Assembly: GCA_013399895.1 (NCBI GenBank)
Contig: VXBA01005480.1
Coordinates: 333,490 to 397,489, forward strand
Reading direction: 5' to 3'
Length of the DNA stretch: 64,000 bases
From: Serilophus lunatus
Lineage: Eukaryota > Chordata > Aves > Passeriformes > Eurylaimidae
Shown here: positions 1-13,400 of the stretch, in pieces
Layout: every line of letters begins with the position of its first letter
How positions within the stretch are numbered: the stretch's first letter is position 1
The notes under the pieces: generated by a model
Database searches by the model: none
Told to the model about the DNA's origin: nothing
The model's input: the letters and a program-made list of their open reading frames with translations, nothing else
Program-made: the position numbers and the translations under genes

Positions 1-1105
1 TTTTTTTAAATTATTTTAACCAGGCAGCCAGTAAATCTGAACTCTGTTGGCAAAAGTGTGAACCATCAAACTGGTCATGAACATTTTCTCCAACAAAGTA
101 ACAGTAAATACTTCATATTTAGTGGAAGACTATTATTGCAAAAGACTGGAGAAATCACCCCGCCACTCCAGCAGTTAAAACATTTATCCAGGAGGTAGAA
201 ACACACTTAAACCCCCTTCAGGGAAAGGCAGGGGAAAGAATTAACCTTGATCTCTCTACGTCCTGACCCTGGCCTGTTGTTTCCTCTGTTATAATTGAAA
301 ATGCCTCCAGAGTAGTTTTGTTTTAAGAAAACTGCCTCTAATAGATCATGTAGCTGCAAATGATTTCTCTGTGTGTGTGCATGTAAGAAGCTGAGTGTAA
401 ATGCTTTGACAGAAGATCCACCCTGCACCCCTGAGCAGCTGTGATATTTCTGCCAGGGGGATGAGAATGCTTCCTGGGGCTGTTAGATCACTAGCATTTC
501 CAAAACAGAAGACAAGAGTCTCCTAAAATCTCGGAATGTCTTTTACTCCTTGGTGCAGAACTGCACAGGTTTTGTTGTCGTCAAAACGGAAACTGAAACA
601 AGAATTGGGCTGAGAGAGGAACGTGTTTCTGAACTTGCCTCTCATTAGTGTTTCACTCGTAGGCGACAGCATGAGAATGTCAATTCCTATCCACTCTGAA
701 ACTTGATTAATCAGCTCCTGTGTGCAGTGGACTACAGCCTGAAAGGAACAATATGTGCTTGAAAATGCTGCATCACTCCTTGTCCGGGCGGAGGGGGGTG
801 TTCGTGCAGCCTTCATCTCTCCGTGCCCTCTTCCTCAGAACGAAAATCAGATCTGGTGGCGTGGTGTTTCTGGTCAGGGGCAGGGCTGAATATCACGGCC
901 GCTGAGGAGCCTGGAGCCGCAAGGGAAACCTTTAGAATAAATTCTAATTAAAATGCATTCCTAGAAATGGTTCCCTGACCTATTTGCCCCTTACAGTAAA
1001 TTATTCTACTTCTAGATCGATATTCGTGTTCTATACATTTTTGTAGTTGATGCAGCTTTTCCACCGTGCCCAGACCACCTCTTTTCCCACAGAGCAGCTC
1101 TCGCT

Positions 1106-1120
1106 GGGGCGGGGGCGGGC
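1106..1120. promoter_or_regulatory. Tandem GC box (Sp1-type), candidate TNIP3 promoter element
   Basis: Two overlapping GGGGCGGG-type cores occur in an otherwise AT-rich region, about 310 bases upstream of the strong splice donor at 1431. Sp1-family factors bind such boxes in TATA-less promoters. A TA-rich stretch lies at about 1303-1325. The promoter role is inferred from position only. Confidence 0.25.
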
Positions 1121-1401
1121 CCTTGTGTTACTGTTCCATGGCCATCTGAAGAACGAGAGGGAATCCTCTGTGGTCTCTTACACGCAGCGCTTTCAAGTAG
1201 GTCTGTGTGGGCTGTGTTTGTTTGAGAGATATGAATATGCTCTCAATGGTAGAATGACTATAAGAAAGGGGTTTCCCTAAGCCTTGGGGTGTAGGTTAAA
1301 CCTTGATATATATATATACACATATACTTTTGCCTCCAAACCACTTAGTTCTCATTTGATTCAGAGCCTTTATTTGAGACTAGTATGCCCTAGCCTAGCA
1401 G

Positions 1402-1430
1402 TACAGAGACGGACACCTTCCCTAAATATG
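1402..1430 (+). other. TNIP3: Candidate first exon end of TNIP3 with ATG on the splice donor
   Basis: ATG at 1428-1430 is followed directly by GTGAGT, a near-perfect 5' splice site. It is the first ATG in its frame after the preceding stop, and position -3 is A. Splicing this ATG to the first certain exon at 7400, which enters in phase 0, gives a protein beginning M-I-H-F-E-Q-L. The 5' limit is unknown: the exon may begin at a transcription start nearby, or at the AG at 1400-1401, in which case it is 29 bases long. This is a splice-signal prediction without homology support. An exon further upstream, outside the window, is equally possible. Confidence 0.25.
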
Positions 1431-1856
1431 GTGAGTAACCTGTGCATCGATTGGGAGCTTGTGTCAGTAGGTCTCTTCCTAAGCCTCAGAACGAAGTCAT
1501 GTGCCTCTTTTCCCTAAAACCCCTCAAATCCCAAACCTGATACTTTAAGGTTTTTTTCTTGAATGATTTCTATTTACTTCATAAATTTGATATAGAATAA
1601 CTTCAGCAGTGTTCTTTTACTTTCTCTTCCTGCACAAGGAAAGGTACAGCAATTGTAAGGGATTATTACCATATCGAGCATTAAGACTTTGTCAAACAGT
1701 TATTTTGAGGTAATTCTGGAGAAAGGTTTAGTGCACCTGGGTTTGACCCACATTCCTTTCTTGGATAGTACTTCTGCCGAGACCTTTGGTATTTTTTACC
1801 TGTTCTATAGAGTTCGGGATGTTCCCTGTGCTACTGACTGTGCCTGGAGCAGGCAC

Positions 1857-1865
1857 GGGATTCCC
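1857..1865. promoter_or_regulatory. kappaB-like palindrome
   Basis: The nonamer GGGATTCCC matches the core of the NF-kappaB site of MHC class I promoters. TNIP3 is an NF-kappaB-responsive feedback gene in mammals, so a kappaB site near its start would fit. One nonamer is expected to occur by chance about once in a window of this size, so function is only an inference. Confidence 0.2.
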
Positions 1866-3299
1866 TTAGATGGATCTTTCATGAGGACATCTGCTGCAAA
1901 TTGTTCTCTATAATCCACACAGCATTTGAGGGTGCATGAGGTCTCTGGGCTGGGTAGTATTTTGCTTGCCTTGTTGCTGTAAATTGGCATTAATGCTGCG
2001 ACTCAGGGCAAGTTTTGATGCATTCCAACCTTGAGTAAGAAACACTTGGAGCCACTTTCTTTTTTTTAGGATTGGTGCTGTTTGCTGCCAGAGGGCAGCT
2101 GTAGGAGCTCCAGGCTGCTCTCCCTCTCTCCTCTCAAAATGAGGTGTAATCCTGTGAGGATTACAAAATGCTCACAGCAGAGCCTGGAGAAAGAGAGCTT
2201 CCTAAAGGGCCACCTTGCCCTGCCCTGCTTCTGGATCCTTAGCACTCTGTGAGGTGCTGCTGGCAGAGTCCCGATTTCCAGCAGCAGCAGTGGTGCCACA
2301 TTTCCAGAAGTGTGGGAGTACTGGAACGTGTGGAAAGCAACATACATTTCTGAATTGTTCAGGACTGGTGTTTCTGACAGCCAAGAAATGCCAACATTTT
2401 TTTACAACCGGCTAATTAGAGTGTTCCTACCTTTTTGTAGGTTCTTCTTTCTCTCTCTCTTTTTTTGTTTTTTCTTGAAGTCTGGCTGGAAAGCATGAAA
2501 ATTAAATAGAACAGAGCTGCATTTCTCATCTAAATCAATCCTTCTTACCTTCTTGTAGATTTTGGTAAGCAGGTCTACCTGTGTCTTGAATTCTTTTCTC
2601 CCAGCCTGGCTTCCTTCTCAGCCACGTGGCTCCTGTTCTTGGGGTGATGTGCTTTCTGCTCCTGTTCTGCCTCATTCTACTGCAGAGACTCAATTCCAAA
2701 GTCATTGGAGTTGATAGATCCTATGTTTTATCCCTTGGATTGTATGAGAAAATTCCATCCTTTCTCTTTCCTATCACAACATCCCAGTTTCACTATAGTG
2801 GCATCTCTATTAAAAATTGTTCAGCAAAAACATCTTAGACACTATCAATATCATAGTTATTAGTCTTTTATCCTGCAGAACTTTTCTTTTTCACTTCTGT
2901 ATTATATCTTTTGGAAAACTTGCTCTCCATGCCTTGACAGTATATAATAATAAAGAACCATTTTTTTACTACATAATTTAGAGCTGACAAATACCTAAGT
3001 ACTTCTTTCCCATCTTGTTCACCTCCAAATAATTTGTTGTGCTAATTAAAGTTGGATGCATATAATGAGAAAATACCATTGGAAAGGCTCATGCAGTGGC
3101 TATTCCATGAGATATGCCTGATTTACAAGTGGCTTTGTGTAGATCTGTATACTTGGCAGATTTCAGTGTATTTGACAGATCTGTCTGTGGTTGCCTGATA
3201 AATAATCAAAGATATTAATTGCTGAAGGCTTTATTTTATCAACAGGTTTTATACTTTTTTTTTCAATTGTGTTCTATTAACAACGATTTGCTTCCACAG

Positions 3300-3316
3300 A
3301 AAGAGTGGTACAACAG
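3300..3316 (+). other. Candidate 17-base microexon upstream of TNIP3
   Basis: A T-rich tract and CCACAG acceptor precede a 17-base segment that ends at CAG followed by GTGAGT, an excellent donor. If entered in phase 1 it leaves in phase 0, reading R-V-V-Q-Q into the I-H-F-E-Q-L of the exon at 7400. It cannot be coding if the exon before it ends in phase 0, as the ATG at 1428 would. It could then be a non-coding or cassette exon, or chance. Confidence 0.2.
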
Positions 3317-6300
3317 GTGAGTCATGGACTTTGCATCCAGACCTGTGTGCTCTAACTGGCTTCAACTGAACCGAGCATTTTCCCATGAAGAAAAGATTTC
3401 TTCTAAATGTATTAAAAATGAGGACTCTCATTTTTCATGAGAGAAGAAGCACTGAGGGTGTTTGGAGTTATGCTGTGTGTGACTTCGATGGCTTGATGAG
3501 ATGATATTTGTGACTTCCTCTGGTCACTTCTTATGTGGCTCTTTTGCATGTTGGCAGTGTGGTCATGATATTTTTGGCACTGGACTTAAGTTTCAAATGA
3601 GTTTGCGTGTTTTAAACTCATCTGTGTAGAGTGACTGACACGGTAAGCCCAAGTGCAAAAGTCTGTGTCACTTGAGCCTGAGAAGGACTGTAGTTGCTTT
3701 TTTGTAACATTTATGCAACTGATTTCTCCCTCAAAATGGGATTTGTACTGGTGGGATCAGTTTTAAGTATTTGGCTTTAACTCTTCGTGCATCACACAAG
3801 GCAGGTACCAGTTTCATTTTATCTGAACCAAGTCAGAAGAGACAGAATGAAGGAAAAAACCTACTCTTTATTTTTGTCAAAAATCAAGCTTCAGACTTTA
3901 AATTTTGGTTAAGAAACCACGTTACATTGAAATTTTAGCACTTTATCCGGAAATAACAAGGGAAGGAGAGAACTGGCCGATCTTGCTGTGTTTGTGGCCC
4001 TTTTCTGGCAGCATTTGCATGAGTGAAGCTGCATTTCCAGCAGAGAGCAATGGCTGTTTCAGGGCTGGCACTGCCCACTAGTGCTGCTCTGAGAACCGAA
4101 CTTGAGCATAACCAGGGTGGAGGAGATTACAGAAATATTATATGTTTGATTTCTTAGTTTTAGTGAGTGTTGCTTAGGCTTTCTTTCATCAAATGCTCTT
4201 CTATTTCTCCGATTGCTCTTCCATTTTGATCACATTTAAGTAACAATGGATTTCTCCCTCTCACTTCTCCTACACAACAGCCACATGCAGATAATTTGTA
4301 ACCTGCTGGCTTGTTTATCAACAGCATTGATGATAATACATGTTCCACTTTGATTTGGAGCTGTTCTGCAATATGGGTAATACCTAAGTGAGCTAAGTTT
4401 ATTCAGCCTGGCTGTGGCAGGTCCTGGATCTTTCACAACACAAAACCAGGTATCACTGAAAAGGTAACTTATTAATGGGTTTATTCCTTATGTATAGTTT
4501 GTTAGAATGTGCTTCCATTTATTTGGAATTTTCTGCTCCCTCCACTGGGACAATATGTCCACTTATGGTGGTGGTCTGTAAAATTAAATCATTGAGTTTA
4601 TCTAGGCAGGAAAACCAAAAGAAACAAAAAATCTTCTTTCTCCTATCTGCCTCCTTTAGGCTGGCTCATTTCTGGCATCCATTTTACATTGCATTCCCAC
4701 AAAATCTTGCTTTGCTACAACTTAACAACAAGTGAATTACTGAGCAGGTCTGGGGAAAATGAGCAAAGGTTTGGGGACACTGGATGCTCTTGAGCTGGAA
4801 CTAGACTAGGGAAAAAAAAAGAATGGGGCAAGGGCAGAGCAGGATTTAACATTTACAGTACAGATATTTGTGAAATGAATTTGGGGTTAACGTTTTGAAA
4901 CGTGATGAGTGCCTGTGTGGCTGTGATTGTTTGTACAATTAAGATTTTATTAGAATTACCGAGTCATTTTCTTCCTTAAGTAATATATTTTTCTCTCTCC
5001 AAATGTGTTTTTTTCTGTGTGGAAAACTTGTTTTTAATGCAAATTAATTCTCCAACCAAAAATTGCTTTTTTGGCTTCTCTGGGTGTATGTAGGAAGTAA
5101 TTAGGGCTTTATACACTGATAAATTTGGTGGGTGAGCACCAAGGAGATTTTGCACGTTTTTTACCAAACATTTTCAATTATCGCAAAACCCCATAAATCT
5201 GTGAGCAGAACTGATTCTGTTTTACATCAGGGTGTTCCTGTTCTTAAAAGCCTTGACAGAAAGCAGAAAATTTATGTAATTCTGAGCAGTCCTTTACATG
5301 ACCATTACAACCCCCTCTTTTACAGAGCCTTAATTCTTTGAAGCAGCTGAATTTTATCCATCTTGGCTTCAACCTGCCTCGTCCAATAAAAACCTACAGC
5401 ATTACATTGCATATTATAGTTGTAAAATCTTATGGTGGTTCTAATAACAAGCACTTGCCCATAGCACCATAACAGAGTCACATCTCTCTCATTCAGATAT
5501 GGAGATTTGGATTTAGCTGCAGAATCTGCATATGACTAAGAGTCAGGAGACATGTACAACATCCCCCACCCCAGCAGTGTGAGCAGCAGGACTTCTGGAG
5601 AACTGCTTGTTTACCCTGGCTGGGCCACACAGTGCTTTGGGACTTGGCAGCTCGGGCAGCTCCTCCCTGTGCTTTTCCCTGGAAAACCCGGAGCACCCAC
5701 TATGCGGGCCCAGAAACTGTCTCTCTGTCCTGCCACTGCAGAACCAGGAAGGGACATGTCCAATAAATAAATATTGTTTTCCTCTGCTGGTTTTTTGCCC
5801 CCCAGTGCAGAAAATTTTGGTCAGTTTTCCTTTAGTAATTTTGTTTTAATTTTTTTTGTTGTTTCATTGGCCATCGGAAGTGTTCAATCTAGGCCAACAT
5901 TTTTCAAAGTTTATATTTTTAAGTGAGACATCTGAAAGGTAAGCTTAGGCACTCCAAAATAATGCTTAATCCTTATTAGTCCCCGGTGTCTGCAGCTCCC
6001 ATTGAAATCAATCAAACACAGCTTTCCATACTTCAACGTGATTTTGTTATGATTAAACAGACACTCATAAAACTCAGACAAGCTGGAATCAAGTTTCACA
6101 TGAAACTGAATTGACATTTTTTTCTTAATATAGGATCCTTGTAATTAGTGATTACCAGATGCATTTAAAATGTGTGAAATGCCTGTAGGAATTGGAATTA
6201 AGAGTGGGGGGAGGGATGCCAAACACCTCAGATCTTCTGCTGGCAACCCTTCATTTTAAATTCCTACTTTGCACATAGATGAAGAAGCATGGTTTCTATA

Positions 6301-7399
6301 AAATGTTCAGCTGTGGTTTCACGTTAAGTTGATGTTACCAATAAAGGAGTGACTTGTAATTGAAAACTGCTTTGCTTATAAATAGCGGGTTTAGCTCTTG
6401 ATGGCTCCCCAGTGTGTTTCAGTGGTCACATTGCTGTCCTTAACATAGGTCAGTTTTCTAATTCTAGCGACTGTCACAGTGATATTTTTTGTCATTTGGA
6501 CCTAAAGAGAAGATTAAGGCTTCTGGGCTCCTTTTCTGATGGACTAGAGGTGTCCCACATGGCCTGAGGAAACATACCCAGGGCTGTCACCAGCCTGCAG
6601 CACAGGAGCAGAATGACTTCTGGATGAGATGATGTTGGCTCACTCCTTGTACCATCTGTTATCCCACTTGTGAGGGAAAGGTGCTGCTTGCTTTTTTTCA
6701 CGTTTGCAGTTTTAGTCCCAAACCTCCAGTTTTTAAGGCTTATTGTGGACTGCTTACTGTTACCCTGGTGTGTGTCCTTTTTCTCTGGGAGGGCTGGTTT
6801 GGTTTTTCTTTCTCTCCTTTCTCTTTGGAAAGGCAGTGCTGGACAGTAACTGGCTCTGACCAGAGGGAAGCTTGTTTGAACAGCACACTGGTGCTCAATA
6901 GCTTACACATGGCTCCTTTCCTCTCCAGATCCTCTTAGATGAGAGTCATTACTCAAATTCTCTTAATTTTGGAGGAGTAGTTTTACTGGATGCTACCATG
7001 AAGCACGTAATTTTTGGACAATGTGAGGACATGCTTGAATTCTCGAGTATTTAAGAGACTGGATTCTTTTAGGAATAATAAAGGCCCTTTTTGCAACACT
7101 TCCAATGTTCCTGTGACTGCTGACAGTTTGTTACTTGGGTAGATTTTTGCCACCACAGAGACTGTTATTGCTCCTTCCCTGGCACAATGGTGGATGTAAG
7201 AGAGAATGGTGCTGGGAAGGAGGAAGTAGATTCCCAGCTTGCCTGCCAACCATTTAGGAATGAAAAAGAAAATAGAAATACAGAAAAGACACCTTTATCT
7301 CTTCTCTTTGTAATTGGATACTTAACTTTTCCTTCTTACATTGTTAATCTTTTTACTTCCCACTTAAAGTCTGCTTTTTTGCTTCCCTCTTCCTAATAG

Positions 7400-7485
7400 A
7401 TTCACTTTGAGCAGCTCAAAAGGAAGAATAAAGATGCAGAGGATCCTCTGGAGTTGTGCCCCCATCAGTGTGTTGAGGTGGAAAG
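7400..7485 (+). CDS. TNIP3: TNIP3 exon A (first certain coding exon)
   Basis: A long pyrimidine tract and AATAG acceptor precede 86 bases read in phase 0; the donor is AAAG followed by GTATTA. The exon encodes I-H-F-E-Q-L-K-R-K-N through V-E-V-E and the first two bases of an arginine codon. F-E-Q-L-K-R-K-N resembles F-E-R-L-V-K-E-N near the N-terminus of ABIN-1. The frame immediately upstream has TAA TAG, so coding cannot extend past the acceptor and there is no in-frame ATG. A start exon must lie further 5'. This exon has no counterpart in the 325-residue human ABIN-3 that I recall. Confidence 0.7.
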
Positions 7486-10400
7486 GTATTAACTATCTTC
7501 TATTTTTATCTTTTAAAAAGTAATTTATGTTATTGGAAATCTATAGCTGAGTGTTCTCTTTATGTCCATTTATCTTCCAGAGACACAGGTTAATACCTTT
7601 TTTCCTGCTTTAATCTGTACTGTGGAGATCTGTTTAAATGTAGGAAATGTGGAAATTTTCTGTACTCAAGAGAAAAATGATAGGGAATAGTGTAGGTTGG
7701 AAGGGACCTCTGGAGATATCTGAACCAACCTCCTGTTTGCACCAGGGCTGGTAGGTCAGGTCACTCAGAGCCTGTCTGGGGGACTTTCAGATATTTCCAG
7801 GTATGGGGATGTCTTTGAGCACCTGCTGTCTCATAGGCTAATATTAGTTCTCCTGATAATACTGATAGTATTAACTGTGGTGTGTGGATTTGAGAGAGAG
7901 ATAAAAAGAAAAATTGTTCTAAGGTAACTGCGGGTTGTTTGGAGCAGCTTAAGAAATAATATCCTACCCTTCCTTCCTCCCATAGAGAAACATTTTGTCC
8001 AAGGTTAATGTATTGTGAAATAACTCGATTGGAAATCCCCTGGGATCCCCTGTTTATTCAAGACATTTTGAGCAGCTGCCAATGTAGTTTGCTTCCAATC
8101 TGTCTCTGAAGGGAGGGAGGCACCAGGCTCCTGTCTGGTGGTGGCATTCCTGGTGAATCCGTATGCCAGTGGTTGGCAGTCCAAGCCCTGGAATTGTGAG
8201 ACAGGACGATGAGATTCCTCTGCCTTTCAGCTTGGCTGCCTAACATCTGCCACAGGCAAGGAGTTGGCCTGTTTTAACAGAGCTGCTTGTCCTCCATCAG
8301 CTACTGTATATTGAATTTCCTGGCTGCCTTTCCAAATGGTTTTCATCTGCTTGTTCTGCTTGTGCTGTCAGTAGACCACTGATGATATCTCGGGTCTGCA
8401 TGGGAGACACAGGCTCAGAATGAAATCATGGACTTGTTTTCCCGTGAAAGTTCAGCCCAGCTGTGAGCCCAGGTCAGCAAGGACTTGGTGAACCATCCAC
8501 ATCCTGGCCAAGGCTGAAGCAACCCAGAAAGGGTTGTTTGTGCTCAAAGGAAAGAATAGTGGTGTGAAGTACCAGTTAAAAATATCAGCCATGCGATTGC
8601 ATTGCATCAGAATCACAGTTTTCCACAGCAACAAGTGCATGGAGGATATGAATAAACTCGTGGTGCTCAAGCTGTATCTGTGGAGCCAGCAGCCAGTCCA
8701 GAAAGGGCCATGGGAGGGACACCACTTAAAAAAGCCATGTACTGAGGGTACGAGAGTGTTCTAAAAAGAGTGCAAGCTTTTCTAGATAATGATCTTCACA
8801 GAAAAAAAAAGCCAGCACTTGAAAACATCCAGATCTGTTCCCATTTTTGTTTTTTCAACTCTTAGTTTTCAGTTCTTTCAACGCTTTCCTGCCACCTCGC
8901 CCCAGCTTTCTGCATGTGTGTGTTTCAGTGGGGGAATTCATGTGCTCAGAAAGCACAGGCTGCTTGGTGCCTCTGCCTGGCCAAGCTTTCCATCCAGTTG
9001 ATTTTCATGGCAGAACTACAGTCCCCTTTCCACTGGTGGTGCACAGGCGTCCTCAAAAAGCTGGTGGAAATAACTAGATTGGTTTTTCTAAGGTTTGGAC
9101 TCAGCCCAAATGCTGTCCATCAGGAAGACATTCAATTCTAGTCCTGGTAGTATAACTAAGCAGAAGATCCAAATGCAACAGGAATGATACTGTTTTCCTG
9201 ATGTACAATCAGAGTAGGGTCCAGAGGTGAGGCAGCAGCATGGTAACCCAGTCCCAAAAGACAGCAATCTCCTGTCACGGAGGGAGCAGCACCCTGTGAT
9301 AAGTAACTTGTCATTTAATGCAAAGCAGCTGCTCATGGTGATCTTGCATGTTGCAAATGTCCTGAGGGGAGTAGTCAAGCACAGAGACACTGGTAGCTTT
9401 CCTTCTTTCTTCCCGGAGTCAGGATGGATTAGAGAGGCACCTTCACTTAATCACTGGGCTCTTTTTCTTTTTTTGGCTTGTTTTCAGAGAAACCAGATGT
9501 GTCTCCATTAAGAGCATGCACCTCTTTTGTTGTCATTTGTGTAATTCTTAAAATTAAGCGAAACTATTAAAGAATAATTGTTTCTGTTCACATTAACAGC
9601 CCACAGATTCTCCAGATGTGGCATTTGACAGCCAAACAGCTGCTGGCTATTAAATGTGCCTTAAAAGCTCCATTCCTTTGTCGTAAAGGGAACAGAAGGG
9701 TAGGGACGTTTATGGGGTGATAGGCAGATGTTTTGGCTACATCACATTTGAGAGAAAGTTGAAATGGTTTCTCTGCTGTGGTCACAGTGAGTACATGTTT
9801 TAACCCCTATCCTACACCTTGTCTTCTGGAACTCTCTTCCTAGGACTGGAGTGAGGTTATTTCTATTCTCACACTTGCCTCCCAAGCAACAGTGTGTTTT
9901 GCAGCATGTGAAGACAGCACAGTTCTGCCAGGCAGATCTCAGCTGCTGCTTGAATGGGTGTCCTGCTACGCCCTTGAAATACCAAGTAAATCTTTAGGGG
10001 TGAAGCTTAGGTTAAATAAGTTGGAAATAATTTTAGTTAATATGTTGCCTTTTAGTTAATATGTTTTTTCCTAAACCTTCTTTTTAAGTATGCTCATAAT
10101 CATCAAAGGCAGGTGTTCTTTTTGTGTTTGTAGAAGCACAGTATGCTTTATGCCCAATAAACTATTTTTTATAGTGTTTCTTGTGAGGTGGGACATAGAA
10201 CTAGTAGAGCTCAATTTCAAGAGCTCTGGCTCAAATCCCCAAGCCTAAACTTTGACTGGAGATCTCCTTTACTGGCTGTTGAGTTCTGGAATAGCACCAC
10301 TGATCCTCAGGGAGCTGCATCACATTGTAACCATTCTCTATCAGCTCAGAATCTACTAAACTTGTAAGAGCTTGTGAGGCTGCAAACATTTTTTTCTGTA

Positions 10401-13400
10401 ACAAAACTCTTTTTGTCTTCTTGGCAAAATTTTATTCTTTCTATTGCTTATTGGACTGGAAATCCTTTTTTATTTAGTCTTAACCAGATAAGATTTTAAT
10501 CCAAAAGAGGCAGTGCATTTACCTAAAAACCCCTAGAATTCTACAAAAGCAAATGGAAAGAGCAAAATCCTGTAGAATCACATAGAACATGAGAATAACA
10601 ATTATATTACTATTTTTGATCCTATTTTAAGTCTATTTCTAGTACAAGTTAGATTAAATATATTCTGTAGTTCAGTCTCATTCTCTCCCATGTTCTACAG
10701 GCCTTTTCCTGAAATAAAATGTATTATCATAAACGGGGGAAATATTAGCTGGAACAGTTTTTCTTTAAATTTGCCACATTTTTAATTGATCCAGACCAGT
10801 TCATCCTCCATAAGTGAAATGCAGAAATTTATTTCTTTCCATAAATCTGCTCCTCAGGCTTAGCCAAACAAGAATCCTACATCCCAAATGCCCACCCAAG
10901 GGGATGAAGCACATGTTTAACCCTTAGACTCTGGAATTCATTTCCCATCAAAATATGACTCTGTGGTGTTGGCATCTGGCTGTAAATCCTGCCTTAAACC
11001 CCTTTTTCACAATTGTTCATGGTGTGTATTTGTGCTTTCACCCATCACAAGAGAATGACCCCAGCACACCAGCCTTGAAATGAATATTTCAAATAGAATT
11101 ACATGCCTTGGGTATTAATACTGTGCAATAAATGCCTTGGGACATATAGATATGTCCATTGTTGCCATGTAACTGCTGTGAGTAAGGAATAATGCCAATT
11201 TCCAATGGAAACCAGGGAGAGCCAAGAGCTCACAGATGGTAGAAGTTGCAAAGCTGAGACTGTTATGGGGCTTGGATGTGTTTATTTGATCAACTTGTAT
11301 TTCTCAGCCATCAATCTGTGCTGCAACAAGCCCAGAGTGTGTGGCTTATCATGCTTTGGCTCCCAGCTTAAAAATGGAATTGCTGTAAAAAGTATGCAAC
11401 CATTTATAAATTAATAATAATTATTATTTAGAGCATTATACATTATATTATAAATAACATCCATAATATAAATAGATATAGGCTCATGTAGCCTGGAATT
11501 GAGCTGGCAGGAAGATGTGCCATAGAGGAAAGAGTGAAAACTAATTTAAAGGCAGCTACCTGAACACGTGGGAGAAATGACAAGACCTTTAAAGGGATGC
11601 CCAGTGAAGTTCTGCATGGATATGGCAAACCAAGGGCAGTTTCTTACTCTTGGAGGACAGGGGTGGGAGACCATGACTACTACTTTTTGGATATGACAGA
11701 GAAGTCCTGAGTACGATTGGACTCTCTCTGCTTTTCCTGCAAGCTGCTAAAACTTATGCTGGGAGACCAGTTGCCGTCCATACATCTGTAAATCCTGCTT
11801 CTGTGTAAAATGTCCTATTTTTCCTCCCCAAAAAATTAAATTTGGCAACTAACTCAAAGTTCACAAATAGGAGTTAATTTTTAAATCTTTTGTTGTCTCC
11901 TGCATTGCTTACAGTGTGCTATGTAAGTAGGATGAGCCATATAGTTTTGATATCTTCGTGTACTTTAGAAAGCTTCTGCACATAGAAGGGATGTACTTTG
12001 CCTCGTGTGACCACATGAAAATGCTCTTAATGTTCTCTGATAATTGATTTAACAATACATAAAAAGCCCATATCTCCCAAATTCGAATGTATTTAATTTT
12101 CTGTTTGTTTTTTCCCCCCTAACTTACTGCCTATTTCCATAATTTAATTATTAATCCCCAACATACCTTATTTTAGAAAATGCAACAGCACAGAACAGCA
12201 AAGGTTTTACCGGTACAGAAGTGTATCTGTGAACTTCACAAAATCAAAAGTCGTTTTGACAATAGTTTTTCTGCAGATGCTAAATCCTGTGTGCCCTCTA
12301 GAGCTCATCGGGGGAAGTTCTATTGGTCAGGGAGAACTGTCTCAGCCTGGGATAGCTCCTAATCATGAGTCCCTTGAAGATTTATTCAAGCACTCAGAGG
12401 ATCTGTGTTCTCTGAAAACCTGGACCCTAAAATGGATTTACACACCAGATATGATTAATGTTTTACATCCACAATAAATGTATCCTTCTGACCATCAAAG
12501 TGGCTAACAATAAGTTGCAGATAAATGGAGTAATAGCTTCTCAGTCTAAAATCTGAGGGAAACCCAAATGCACTAAAAAAATTCAGTCAGCGAAGTAGCT
12601 TTCTGGAATTGGTTTGTAGGGATTTGAGTCATTTGTAGTCTTTTTGGTTTTTTACCCAGGCACAGCTGGGTCCTGCTCTTGCCCAGGTACTTGTAAGTCC
12701 AGAAAGGAGAATGCAGAGAGACAAGGTGGGAGCAGTCAGAGGTGAACACAATTTACAGCCACAACATCAAACTGCAGGGAGCAGAGCAGAGGAATGAACA
12801 CTTCCTGGCTGAAAAGAAATACTTCAAGCCACCTCCCATTTTATGGGGTATTTCTCAGCTTGATTCACACTCTGATCTCACGAGATTGTGGTCACCCATC
12901 TCTGCTCACTGTGGCTGAACCAGCAGCAGAGACGAGTGCAGCCTGCCTAAATACCTGCTGCTGCACCCCTGCCAGATTGCTGCCGATCTTTTGCTGTCTT
13001 TTACTAGGTATTGCTGCATTATTTTGAGGGGTTTATTTTAGGCTAAACTGCTTTATTTCACATAAAAGCATTTAAAAAACATTGGCTACTGGGACCAAGG
13101 TGGGTGAGTGCGTTGTGCTGGCAGCTGGTGGTGGTAAAGTGCAGTGGAGAGTCACTGCTTCTGTGGTGTGGCTTCTCAGTCCTGAGCAGCCTCCAGAGCA
13201 CTGAGGGCTCTGCACAGTATCTACTCAAATCTGTGACTGGGCCAGGCATGGGAGCCCAAATGGGCTCGGGATGCTGTTTACCATGGAAGTGCACTTGAGT
13301 GCTTGGTCTTGCTGCTGCCTGAGGTCCGGGGACCTCCGCACAGAACTGCTTTAAAAAAAAGAAAAAGTGCCACTTGCTGTGTTTTATCCAGGATTTTGCA

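Larger units (their letters stand above)
1..7399. other. 5' region / probable first intron(s) of TNIP3
   Basis: No coding sequence is recognised here. All open frames are short and none resembles a known protein. The stretch lies upstream of the first certain TNIP3 exon, so it should hold the TNIP3 promoter and first exon(s), or be intron if the gene starts outside the window. Possible signals inside it (a GC box, two candidate small exons, a kappaB-like site) are listed separately. Base composition is ordinary AT-rich, with slightly more CpG around 780-1200. Confidence 0.6.
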
